DNA from: Zygnema cylindricum
Taxonomy: Eukaryota; Streptophyta; Zygnematophyceae; Zygnematales; Zygnemataceae
Length of the DNA stretch: 64,000 bases
Reading direction: 5' to 3'
Assembly (NCBI GenBank): GCA_037447655.1
Contig: JBBHKE010000078.1
Location: forward strand, 29,424-93,423
How positions within the stretch are numbered: the stretch's first letter is position 1; each line of letters opens with the position of its first letter. The translations under genes and the position numbers were made by a program. This document shows, in pieces, positions 43,940 through 53,439 of the stretch. Below the pieces are notes generated by a model that was given only the letters and a program-made list of their open reading frames with translations, searched no databases and had not been told where the DNA came from.

Positions 43940-45228
43940 TGGGAGTTGGTGGACTCTCATCCTGACCAAAAGGCGATTGGATGTATGTGGGTATTCAAAC
44001 TGAAACTGAACCCGGATAATACCATTGAGCGGTACAAGGCCTGGTTAGTGGCCAAAGGATTTACTCAAAAAAGAGGGAATAGACTACGAGGAGACCTTTG
44101 CCTTGGTCTTCGGGATCACTCAGTCCGTATTCTTCTTAGTCTGGCGGCAGCAAAAGACATAGAGGTGCACCAGATGGACATCAAGACAACCTTCCTCTAT
44201 GGAGAGCTAGAAAAGAAGATCTTTATGCGACAATCAAAGGTTTCATGGAACAAGGAGAAGAAAGCAAGGTATGTCGGCTGATCAAATTTCTTTATGGTAT
44301 GAAACAGGCGCCTCGACAATTGAACAAGACGTGTGAAGAGTTTTTTACAAGTTTGGGATATTAATGATCAACTCAGATCATTCAATTTACCTGTTTTAAG
44401 ACGAGGAAGGTATTATTTTTATTGCAATCTATGTTGATGATTTGCTTGTTTTAAGTAAATCTATGGACAAAATTAATCAACTGAAAACATATCTAAAGGG
44501 GAGATTTGAGATGAAGGATATGGGAGAAGCAAGATATATTTTGGGAATTTAGGTAGAGAGAGACAAATATAGAAAGATAATCAGATTAACTCAAAAGAAG
44601 GCCATATGGAACATGGTGGAAAGATTTCAAATGGACAAGGCTAATTGTTGTACAACTCCAATGGAGCTAAAGAATCGAAGTGAGGGGAGTGTGGAAGGAG
44701 TTATAATCTTGGATGATGAGTAAGGCCCCGAAGAGAAGAAATTCATGCAGACCATTCAATATAGACAAGGAGTAGGCAACCTAATCTATTTTATGAATTG
44801 TACCCGATCTGATTTAGCTGCTGCTGTAAGAGTACTAAGTAGGAGTCTGAATGATCCCACTAAGAGAGATTCAGAGGCTGCTAAGAGAGCCTTTAGATAT
44901 CTCACAGGGACTAGAGTTATATCGTTGCATTTGGGTGGGGACAATACTAACATCACCACTTTGAGTGATGCCAGCTATGGGGATGCTTCTATGAGGAGAT
45001 GTACTTCTGGACATGTATTCTATGTGGGTGATGGGGCTTGCTGCTGGAGCAGCAAACAACAAAAGGTTATTGCTCAGTCCACAATGGAGGCTGAGTATAT
45101 GGCCTCTTGCTCTGCTGTAAAAAAACTGATGTGGGTGAAGTCTTTTGTGTAGTCATCTTAAGAGTGGTGTGCAAAAAATCTTTTGTGATTATCAGACAGC
45201 CATTGCAATTGTTGCCAATCCTAAACAC
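43940..45228 (+). pseudogene. Element C reverse transcriptase and RNase H, decayed
   Basis: Fragments AIGCMWVFKLKLNPDN, HQMDIKTTFLYGELEKKIFM, IAIYVDDLLVLSKSM (YVDD box) and RNase H CTSGHVFYVGDGACCW, AQSTMEAEYMASCSAVK. Several stops. The RNase H coding is broken at NPKH by the hAT-like insertion and resumes at 46347 (FKAKHVDI). Confidence 0.85.
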
Positions 45229-46338
45229 TAGTGTTTGTATCATGTAAATTCATATCGCGATAGTTTTGATATTTGATATATTGAAAATCGGTCGAGCAAA
45301 CTTTTCGATATATCGTACTAAGACCAACATAAATTATCGCGATATATATCGCGATATATAGTATTTTTTAAAAGTTAATATTTTTTATAATATGTAATTT
45401 TATCTTAAAGGACAAATTGCCAGATACACCACGTACGACGTGATTTTCGTTTCGTGACTTAAAGCTAGACGCCGCAAAATGTAACCGACGTAAAAGTACT
45501 AATTCTGTAGCAATAGTATTGGCAACAGTATTGGCAATAGCAGCAGTACACCGTCAATCGTTCTTAGTGTTAATAACACTAATTTTGACGTAGCTTTTTT
45601 CGGCCCAAAATCATAAGTTTGTGTTATGAACATTATAATAGAATTAACGCTACAGTAATATGGAAACTATTTATTTAGTGTTAACTATTTTATATTACGT
45701 TTTTCAAAATGTGTGATGTACGAGAAGCTCGTTTACGTACATTGCGTCGCTATGACATCTCATTATTTAGAACATTAAAAGCACTTCGCATGTAAATTAA
45801 ATTTCAGTACCAATTAGCCGCCGGAAAGAGCGGAACATTACAAAATATATAGCATAAAATAACGTTAATTTTACTCTAATTTACATGTTTCGTACGATTT
45901 TTAAACCTTACAAGTACGTATTTCGTCGAAAGCTGTCAGGATAGTACACTTGAACTTGAAATAGTATCAATGACAGCTCAGCGTACAACCTACGAAGTCG
46001 ACACACAAATTGGCGTTTAGTGCCAAATCAATGTTTATGCTTTTTTTTGGGACATAAAATCACAAATTAGCGTTATTAACACTAAATTAGAGTTTACGCT
46101 TTTTTTTTTTACACTAGTAACGATTAGCGGTGTAGTACTAGCAGTAGTAGCAAGAAGAGTTTTTTTTTTTTTTTTAGATCTCGATTTATCGGCAATAGGA
46201 TATATCGGCAATACGATATATTGGCGATATATCGCGATATTTCCCTTTTTGATATATCGAAACGATATATCGATTATTGGGTACACGAAATTCGATATAT
46301 ATTGAATATCGCCAAATGATCCTCTATACCCAAGACAA
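45229..46338. mobile_element. hAT-like non-autonomous element with 8-bp TSD
   Basis: An exact 8-bp duplication CTAAACAC flanks it (45221-45228 and 46339-46346), and removing the insert restores the RNase H text NPKHHFKAKH seen in sister copies. Termini TAGTGTTTGTATC and (inverse) TTGTCTTGGGTATA are imperfect inverted repeats. An 8-bp duplication is the hAT hallmark. The interior is CGATAT-rich and contains the TACACCG MITE. No transposase. Confidence 0.9.
45547..46134. mobile_element. TACACCG-type MITE, copy 4, nested
   Basis: The left end TACACCGTCAATCGTTCTTA and the right end (inverse) TACACCGCTAATCGTTACTA are imperfect TIRs. Interior words match the copy at 34532-35074. It lies within the hAT-like element, itself within element C, itself within element A. 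Confidence 0.75.
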
Positions 46339-46346
46339 CTAAACAC

Positions 46347-46545
46347 CACTTTAAAGCCAAACACGTGGACATTATAGTTAGTTTTGGTAGGGAAAAGGTA
46401 GAAAACAAAATAATCAATTTAGAGTATAGACCGGATAGTGAAATGGTAGCAGATATGATGACTAAACTTGTACCCTCTCCTAAATTGATTTTCTATAGAG
46501 AGAAGTGTGGACTCAAATAAAAATGTGACTAGAAAATAAGGGGAG
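46347..46545 (+). pseudogene. Element C RNase H end and polypurine tract
   Basis: Resumes after the insertion with FKAKHVDI, then SEMVADMMTKLVPSPKLIF and a stop at about 46518, followed by CTAGAAAATAAGGGGAG (46529-46545), the polypurine tract. Confidence 0.85.
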
Positions 46546-47617
46546 TGTAGAAATTAATGGTTTTTCTTTTAGTATTTTCTAGGTCTAAAGATTGTAAAAT
46601 AAAAGGCAGAAAGGAAGCATTGACAGCCTGCCTTTAACTAATCTCTCAACTACCCACACTTGTCGTAGTCACTGAAGACTGGAGAGGGAGTGGAGGCCAT
46701 GATTGTCTAGATTGTCCAAAGAGAGAAGAAGGCAAGTTTTGGAAGAGTTACCAAAAAGGCTTGACAGACCCAGGATTTGATTGTGGTACCTAAGGTCCGT
46801 CAGAGTAGCCTATAGCCGTTAGCGTTATCATATAGGAACTGTTCTCGGATATATAAGGTTCGATAACTACTTAAATAAGTACCGTCAGAGAAACTCATTT
46901 AACTGAGCAAATGGACATGTAAAACATAGAAACAGTGATATACATTGTACGTGCGAAGGTATCGTACGAAAGAAACATATCGCACATTTGTTTCGTCGAC
47001 TGATATTAAAAGCCAATTCGGATCAGACAACGATGGAGAAAGCCGACATCGCGGAATGGGTGTTTTGGCTGTTTTCGGTCTTAGCCACACCAAGTGACAC
47101 GTGGCGCTCTTTTATTGGCTTGCGGCATTTCGGAAGAGCATCAAATCAAGTCGGAAGTGACAGGCGTCCGCTCTTTGGCCATGCCGAACGATGGTCGTAG
47201 AGAATGTACTCCGGCGCCAATACCTTTCTGTACTATACATTGATTTGATTAGCGCCATACTCTAGTAGTAGAGGGTTTAGAGAGGGATTTAAGGCTTAGA
47301 CAAATTTAAGGTAGCCGCCTCTTTGCCAAAGAGCTGCTATAGAAAAGGTCATATTTGACAATTCATAACTAACTTCTCATCGGAGCAAATCACTTATTAT
47401 TTTTTGCTATTGATTCAGGGGAGTCATGTCTTCATAGGGGTGAGGGTGGTTAGAGTCATTGTTTGGCAAGGTGGCATTTTTTTTTGGTGAAACCAAATAA
47501 GGTCAGGGTTATCTTAAATGCTTTATATGAGTTGGCTACTCTAAGAACCCATGGATGTCTTAAAGTTGGAAACGTTCTCTGGCTACTCTAAGAACCCATG
47601 GATGTCTTAAAGTTGCA
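46546..47617 (+). repeat. Element C 3' LTR
   Basis: 1072 bp, similar to 39978-41006, with the same hairpin (about 46765-46805) and GACACGTGGC (about 47096). Its last part is lengthened by a roughly 47-bp tandem duplication (47522-47617, unit CTACTCTAAGAACCCATGGA...). Confidence 0.85.
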
Positions 47618-47876
47618 AACGTTCTCAGATGTCCTCTACATACTTCAGTTAAGCAAGAATCTAATCTCTACCTCTGTCTTCGATGATAAATATTTTGAGA
47701 CGTACACTATGAAAGGAACTTTCACAGCAAAGAATGATGATGAGGTCTATTTCACTGCTAAGAAGGGTAGCCAAAGAATGTTTAGGCTTAACTTGAGCAA
47801 TGAATAGAAGAATGCATATTATGTTCGTGTTCCTGAAATAATGATATGGCATAAGTTGCTCAGGCATGTGTGTTGA
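47618..47876 (+). pseudogene. Element A protease/integrase junction fragment
   Basis: Reads FSDVLYILQLSKNLISTSVFDD, a shared text just before integrase, then KKGSQRMFRLNLSNE, a stop, and IMIWHKLLRHVC (the HHCC start). Cut at 47876 by the LTR of element F. Confidence 0.75.
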
Positions 47877-48019
47877 ATTCACTAGATTTATTGCGTATCT
47901 TCTAGGTCTGAATAGTTAAGTAGAAAAAGAAAGAAAAGCGTAGGCAGTGTGTCCCCACCTCTTTTCTCTATCCCCCATACTTGTTGTAGTCAGTGAAACA
48001 GAGAGAGAGAGAGTAGTAG
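47877..48019 (+). repeat. Element F LTR, first part
   Basis: Starts TGTTGAATTCACTAG and includes TATCTTCTAGGTCTGAATAG and the ACTTGTTGTAGTCAGTGAAA block shared by this LTR group. It is cut by element G; the remainder continues at 54467. Confidence 0.75.
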
Positions 48020-49067
48020 TGAAACTCTGAGACCTCCATAAGTCCTCAGAGTGGACAGCTTCCAAGAAGCCTCTAGGATAACCCTGACTCTTTTGTGTTT
48101 CGGCAAAAATAACTGCCACCCTGACAGACAAAAACTCTGACCAACTTCACCCCTGTGAAGACAAGACTCCCCTGAGTCGATAGCAAAAAGAATCTATGAA
48201 TTTGCTCTCTTGAGCAGTAAGTTATGTAGGGTCAAAGTTGACCTTTTGTAGAGAAGCTCTCTGGGAGAGAGGGTCCTATCTTCTAATTTTTCTAAGTCCT
48301 ATCTCTCTCACAGACTCTATCTACTGATGTACGGAACCAATCAGAATACAGTTCCGTACGCAAAAGTACAGCTGCCGGTGTACTTTATGTACGGACATTG
48401 TACGACATGGCCTAAATGTCCACACGTGGAATATTCGGATTCACTCCTTTAATCCTCGGAGATGCCGCGCTCCAATGTAACATCACCACGTGTCATCCGA
48501 TGTGGCGATGCCCACAAACCGCCGAATTCTTCTTCCGCGATCTCGACGCTAATTCCGGCCGTCGGATTAAACTCGCATTTGATCGTAGCCGTAATAAATA
48601 CATGCGCGGTATTTGTTTCGCTTACGAAATCATTGCGCGGTATTGATTTCTTATCCGTACAACAATTCGTACTTTTACACTACCATATCTATGTATCCCG
48701 TTAACAGTTATAGTTAAATGATTTATCCTACGTGTACATGTTTAAATCATTATCGTACTAAATTCTATGTAAGACTACTTCTAGACTTAACGGCTAAGGC
48801 TACCGGCTATGTACTCTCTGACGGCCGGCAGGTACCAGGATCAAATCCTGTCGCTGGCATAAACCTTTTAGTAATTAACTCCTTGACTAATATAAATTTC
48901 CCGTAAACCTCAGGATAGCCTAGGTAGCCATGGCTCTAGTTTCCCCTCCAATTTCTCAGTGACTGCGACAAGTTTGAGAGTTGGAGAGAGAAGTTAGAGG
49001 TAGACTGCCTCGGCTTCTTTATTTCTATTCAGACCTAGAAAATACTTAAAAACCATTAATTTATACA
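48020..49067 (-). repeat. Element G 3' LTR
   Basis: On the minus strand TGTATAAATTAATGG...CAGAGTTTCA. It has the T-arm-like hairpin at 48820-48862 (CCAGGATCAAATCCTG on the plus strand, antisense to the element) and a CCACGTGTCATC G-box at about 48486. Confidence 0.92.
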
Positions 49068-49084
49068 CTCCCCTTATTTTCTAG
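49068..49084 (-). other. Element G polypurine tract
   Basis: On the minus strand CTAGAAAATAAGGGGAG directly before the 3' LTR; the same tract precedes the LTRs at 46546 and 55784, and in slightly altered form at 58246. Confidence 0.88.
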
Positions 49085-51894
49085 CCAATCTTTAATTTCA
49101 GACCACACTTCTCCCTGCAGAAAATTAGCTTAGGGGAAGGCACATGTTTGGTCATCATATCTGCTACCATCTCACTATCTGGTCGATACTCTAAACTGAT
49201 TATTTTATTTTCTACTTTCTCTCTAACAAAGCTGAGTCTGATGTCCATGTGTTTGGCTTTAAAATGATGTTTAGGATTGGCAGAAATAGCAATTGCTGCG
49301 TGATTATCACAAAATATTTTTTGCACACCACTCTTAAGATGACCAAGCTCACCAAGCAAAGACTTGACCCACATCAATTCTTTTACTGCAGAGCAAGAGG
49401 CCATATACTCAGCCTCCATGGTGGACTGAGCAATAACCTTTTGCTGTTTGGTACTCCAACAGCAAGCCCCATCACCCACATATAATACATATCCAGAAGT
49501 GCATCTCCTCATCGGAGCATCACCATAACTGGAATCACTCCAAGTAGTGATGTCAGTATTCTCCCCACCCAAATGCAACCATAGATCCCTAGTTCCTATC
49601 AAGTATCTAAGGACTCTCTTAGCTGCCTCCCAATCCCTCTTAGTGGGAGCATTTAGACTTCTACTCAGCACTCCTACAGCTGCAGCTAAATCCGGCCGGG
49701 TACAATTCATAAAATAGATTAGACTTCCCACTTCTTGTCTGTAAGGAATAGTCTGCATGAACTTCTGTTCTTCAGGAGATAATTCCTCGTCTAAGACTAT
49801 GACTCGTTCTTCCTCACTCCCCTCACTTCCCTTCTTCAACTCCATTGGAGTTGTACAACTATTAGCTTTATCCATTTGAAATTTTTCAAGCATGTTCCCT
49901 ATTGCTTCTTTTTGAGTCAATCTTATAATTTTTCTTTTTCGGTCTCTCTCTACTTGAATTTCCAAAATATATTTTGCTTCCCCCATATCCTTCATTTCAA
50001 ATCTCCCCTTAAGATCGGTTTTCAGTTTATTAATTTTTTCCATTGATTTACTTAAAACAAGCAAATCATCAACATAAATTGCAATAAATATAAAACCTTC
50101 GTCATCTTCGAAAACATAGATTGAGTGATCTGAGATGATCCGGATATATCCCCGACCAGTAAGAAACTCATCAAGCTTCTTATTCCACTGTCGAGGCGCC
50201 TGTTTCAAACCATAAAGAGATTTAATCAGCCGGCATACCTTACTCTCCTCTCCTTCCTCCACAAACCCTTCGGGTTGTCGCATGAAGATCTCCTCTTCCA
50301 ATTCTCCATGCAAAAAGGCTGTTTTGATGTCCATCTGGTGCACTTCCATGTCTTCCGCTGCTGCCAGGCTGAGGAGTATGCGGACTGAGGGAAATCTGAC
50401 CACCGGGGCAAAGGTTTCCTCGTAGTCAATTCCCTCTTTTTGTGTAAATCCCTTTGCCACTAATCGGGCCTTGTAGCGCTCGATTGTGTTATCTGGGTTC
50501 AGTTTTAATTTGAAAACCCACTTACAACCGATTGGTTTTCGGTTAGGTGGACAATCCACCAGCTCCCAAGTATCGGCTGCCATAATTGAGGCCATCTCCT
50601 CATTGATGGCTGTCTTCCAACGATTTCTTTCTAGACAAGTCATCGCCTCTCCATAAGTTTGAGGTTCATCTTGATGAGATAGTTTAGTTACCTTGTTAAT
50701 AACTTGTTTTTCTTGCAGTCTTTTGCTACTTCTCCTCCCCCCCTCAAAATCTGAGGCCAGAATAGATGGTTCTCGGGGATTCTTTCGAACAAACTCAACT
50801 TCTCCCCTATCCCTTGATTCCGAATCAATTTCCACCACGTCTTCTGCTTCGGGTAGAGTTGTTACTGGAGTTTCCACAGCCGAGTCCTTTTCGGTCTGAT
50901 TTGTACCTGCAAGAATGTCATCGTCTCTAAAACCCGGATAGTTAGGAAGCTCAAAGTCATCGGAATTTTCTGACTCAAATCTGATTTTTAATGAGTTTGT
51001 ATATTTGAAGGGATCCACAGATTTTCCTTCATCCATAACTACTAGATGCTTTACTAAGATTATATCTTCTCTTTTTAGATCATAAACTCTATATCCTTTA
51101 ACATCCTCATCATATCCTAATAAGTATCCCGGTTTTCCTTTAGGATCTAGCTTCCAATTAGACCGATCTGTATCTAGACTGAATACTTGACTGCCGAAAA
51201 CCTTTAAATGAGATAAGTCTGGTTTCCGGCCTGTCCATCTCTCATAAGGTGTTTGATCTTTTATAGCTGAAGTAATAACTCTATTTTTGAGGTAATTAGC
51301 ACAATTCATTGCTTCTGCCCAAAACCTTTTTCCTATCTTCTTATCCGACAACATACTTCTAGCACTATCACTTAGTGTTCTATTTAACCTTTCAGCTACC
51401 CTATTCTGTTCCGGATTTTCTGGAACTGTCTTTTGGTGTTGAACCCCATCTTCCCTCAAAAAATCCTCAAACTGGTTAGAAGTATACTCTCCACCATTGT
51501 CACTCCTTACTCTCTTGATTGGAGTTTCATGGAGTTTTTCGCTCCATGCTTTATATTGTTTAAAACAATCCTGAGCTTCTGACTTGTTTTTCAAAAAATA
51601 CACCCGGGAATACCGAGACCAATCATTCGTTATAGTCATCATAAATCTCTTCCCCCCCGGTGAGGGCACTTTAGCCGGTCCCCAAATATCTGTGTGTACT
51701 AGATCTAGAATTTTTTCTCCCTTATAGGTGGCTGTTTTAGGAAAGGGTAATCTGTGTGCTTTACCTTGAGCACATCCACTACAATCACTTATATCATCAC
51801 TCTCACTGAACTGAATCCCTTCCACCACTCCCATCTTTTTCATCTCTCTTAACTTATCTAGATTCACATGCCCAAGCCTCTTATGCCACATCAT
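49081..51894 (-). CDS. pol: Element G integrase, reverse transcriptase and RNase H
   Basis: 937 codons open. Integrase zinc site MMWHKRLGHVNL...CSGCAQGK; catalytic Asp in DLVHTDIWGP, Asp in VRSDNGGEYTSNQF, and Glu in VAERLNRTLSD (D,D-35-E). RT: IGCKWVFKLKLNPDN, ETFAPVVRFPSVRIL, HQMDIKTAFLHGELEEEIFM, YGLKQAPRQWN and the IAIYVDDLLVL box. RNase H: TWSDSSYGDAPMRRCTSGY, AQSTMEAEYMASCSAVKEL, FCDNHAAIAISANPKHHFK. All key acidic residues are present. In the full frame it follows the stop at 51916 and is continuous with the protease upstream. Confidence 0.96.
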   Translation of the reverse strand: MMWHKRLGHVNLDKLREMKKMGVVEGIQFSESDDISDCSGCAQGKAHRLPFPKTATYKGEKILDLVHTDIWGPAKVPSPGGKRFMMTITNDWSRYSRVYFLKNKSEAQDCFKQYKAWSEKLHETPIKRVRSDNGGEYTSNQFEDFLREDGVQHQKTVPENPEQNRVAERLNRTLSDSARSMLSDKKIGKRFWAEAMNCANYLKNRVITSAIKDQTPYERWTGRKPDLSHLKVFGSQVFSLDTDRSNWKLDPKGKPGYLLGYDEDVKGYRVYDLKREDIILVKHLVVMDEGKSVDPFKYTNSLKIRFESENSDDFELPNYPGFRDDDILAGTNQTEKDSAVETPVTTLPEAEDVVEIDSESRDRGEVEFVRKNPREPSILASDFEGGRRSSKRLQEKQVINKVTKLSHQDEPQTYGEAMTCLERNRWKTAINEEMASIMAADTWELVDCPPNRKPIGCKWVFKLKLNPDNTIERYKARLVAKGFTQKEGIDYEETFAPVVRFPSVRILLSLAAAEDMEVHQMDIKTAFLHGELEEEIFMRQPEGFVEEGEESKVCRLIKSLYGLKQAPRQWNKKLDEFLTGRGYIRIISDHSIYVFEDDEGFIFIAIYVDDLLVLSKSMEKINKLKTDLKGRFEMKDMGEAKYILEIQVERDRKRKIIRLTQKEAIGNMLEKFQMDKANSCTTPMELKKGSEGSEEERVIVLDEELSPEEQKFMQTIPYRQEVGSLIYFMNCTRPDLAAAVGVLSRSLNAPTKRDWEAAKRVLRYLIGTRDLWLHLGGENTDITTWSDSSYGDAPMRRCTSGYVLYVGDGACCWSTKQQKVIAQSTMEAEYMASCSAVKELMWVKSLLGELGHLKSGVQKIFCDNHAAIAISANPKHHFKAKHMDIRLSFVREKVENKIISLEYRPDSEMVADMMTKHVPSPKLIFCREKCGLKLKIG

Positions 51895-51915
51895 AAAATC
51901 ATGAACACCAGCATA

Positions 51916-52638
51916 TTAAAGTTTCTTCGTTTCATTACTTAAGATCAGCCTAAACATCCCATGGCTACCTTTCTCAGCAATGAAATAGACATCCTCCTCA
52001 AAACTAGCAGTAAAGACTCCTTCCCTAGTGCTAGTGAAAAAACCCTTATCATCTAATATAGATGTAGAAATAAGGTTTTTGTTCAGCTCCGGAATAAACA
52101 ATACATCGCAGAATGTTACTATGGATGTCTTTCCTTCTACTAACACTTTCAAATCTACCGATCCTACAAGAGTAGTGGTGACTATCCTCCCATCCCCGTA
52201 CTCTATCTCTACGGTGGGAATCTTTCTTATCTTAGTGAACAGGTGCCTATCCTTACACATGTGCATGGAGGCACCTGAATCTACAATCCAGCGTGCTTCA
52301 CCTTTCAATCCACCGTAAGCACATTTCTGCCTTCGTGGAATTTTGACCTCGTTTTTCGCCTCCAACTCCTCATCTAAAAGGAGCTCATTGTCCTCGTCCT
52401 CGGATTCCGCCTCATGTACCTGTGTCACAAGGGCCTTTTTCTTTCCCCTCGGGGTATCACCGGTCTGCCCCTCCTTTAACCGAAGCTCGGTTAGCTTAGT
52501 GCACTCTGCCATATAGTGCCCCGATTTCTTACAAAAATGACATAAACCTTTGGGAGCCCTTGGTTCGAACTCGTCAGCCTGTTTTTTCTGCTCCCTACCC
52601 CCATAGTTTCTTACAGGTTTCCGGGAATACTTGTTCCT
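51916..52638 (-). CDS. Element G zinc knuckle and protease
   Basis: In the same frame as gag and pol. Contains CHFCKKSGHYMAECTKL (CCHC knuckle, near 52555-52505), an acidic region and VDSGASMHMCKDRHLF (aspartic protease active site near 52290-52250), then LFIPELNKNLISTS. Ends with TAA at 51916-51918 where sister copies read a Tyr codon (KKLYYAG), so this is probably a single-base loss of the frame. Confidence 0.9.
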   Translation of the reverse strand, partial: RNKYSRKPVRNYGGREQKKQADEFEPRAPKGLCHFCKKSGHYMAECTKLTELRLKEGQTGDTPRGKKKALVTQVHEAESEDEDNELLLDEELEAKNEVKIPRRQKCAYGGLKGEARWIVDSGASMHMCKDRHLFTKIRKIPTVEIEYGDGRIVTTTLVGSVDLKVLVEGKTSIVTFCDVLFIPELNKNLISTSILDDKGFFTSTREGVFTASFEEDVYFIAEKGSHGMFRLILSNETKKL

Positions 52639-53439
52639 CTAGTCAGTCGCTGTTGCCAAGGCTTGGCCACTCTTTCCTCCCCTTCGGATCTCAATCATAT
52701 TCTCTTGAACGAGAATCATCCCTACCAGTGAGTTCCATATCCACTTTGAGTCCGGCAAGTCCTGCACACGGTTGACTATGTTCTCGAACTCATCAGGTAA
52801 CTTCATCAGTAAACAGTTAACCTTTTCTTTTTCACTAAAAACTTTCCCCGCACTCTCTAGCTCCATGAAGAGTGTAGCAAGCTCATTGCAAAAATCCAAC
52901 ATATTTCCCCCTTTGTATACATACTCCTTAACTTTCTGATCAGCCAACTGTTGTTGCTGAATCGTACCACTTCGGTACATCTCTATGAGAGCCATCCAAA
53001 GATCGGATGCCCTTTCTACCTGCAAATGAGGACATGCAAGTCCTTGAGTGAGATGGCGTAGGATGAAGTGCTTTGCCGCTATATTGTTGAAGTCCCAGGT
53101 TTCAGTATCATTCTCCTCGTTCCTCGGAATAGGTGACATGAATGCCGAACCAGTTGCTATTGGTGTGGTCGCCTCCTTCTCCCTTCCTTTGTCCACCACC
53201 TCTCCTTCTTTTGTTTCCTCCGTTGAAGGTGGATCCTCTTTCCTGGTGAATCTGCTTCCTCCAAATCCTGGAGGAATTCCAAGACTTGATGGGCGCCCCA
53301 ACCGTCCACTCACTATCCCCCAAAACCTTTTTTCGCATAGAGCTCCTATCATCATACTTTCCCAGTATATGAAGCCAGTTCCATTAAAGATAGGTACCCT
53401 AGAGGGTGGGCCTATAACCTGAAACTCTGAGACCTCCAT
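52639..53439 (-). CDS. gag: Element G Gag
   Basis: 266 codons. Starts at ATG 53439, which lies inside the 5' LTR; the last seven LTR codons and then the primer site are translated (MEVSEFQ then VIGPP). A second natural start would be the ATG of the primer site, changed here to ATA. Body: VPIFNGTGFIYWESMMIGAL, RFWGIVSGRLGRPSSLG, KHFILRHLTQGLACPHLQ, MLDFCNELATLFMELESAGKV and ENIVNRVQDLPDSKWIW. A UBN2-like Copia Gag. Ends at an in-frame TAG (about 52639). Confidence 0.9.
   Translation of the reverse strand: MEVSEFQVIGPPSRVPIFNGTGFIYWESMMIGALCEKRFWGIVSGRLGRPSSLGIPPGFGGSRFTRKEDPPSTEETKEGEVVDKGREKEATTPIATGSAFMSPIPRNEENDTETWDFNNIAAKHFILRHLTQGLACPHLQVERASDLWMALIEMYRSGTIQQQQLADQKVKEYVYKGGNMLDFCNELATLFMELESAGKVFSEKEKVNCLLMKLPDEFENIVNRVQDLPDSKWIWNSLVGMILVQENMIEIRRGGKSGQALATATD
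53404..53419 (-). other. Element G primer-binding site (half-tRNA-iMet type)
   Basis: On the minus strand GGTTATAGGCCCACCC starts right after the LTR. In sister elements it is GGTTATGGGCCCA (37617, 55194) or AGTTATGGGCCCA (41007). This is complementary to the initiator tRNA-Met anticodon arm (TGGGCCCATAACC), as in Drosophila copia, and not to the tRNA 3' end. Confidence 0.8.

Larger units (their letters stand above)
39978..47617 (+). mobile_element. Element C: Copia, full length but decayed, with inner insertion
   Basis: The LTRs 39978-41006 and 46546-47617 start TGTAGAAA.TAATGG. The primer site AGTTATGGGCCCA follows the 5' LTR, and the polypurine tract AAAATAAGGGGAG precedes the 3' LTR. The coding region (gag, protease, integrase, RT, RNase H) is in order but full of stops and shifts. 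It sits inside the protease/integrase region of element A: A's text resumes after it as FSDVLYI. No clear target duplication (CATAT / AACGT). The hAT-like element 45229-46338 is inserted in its RNase H. Confidence 0.85.
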
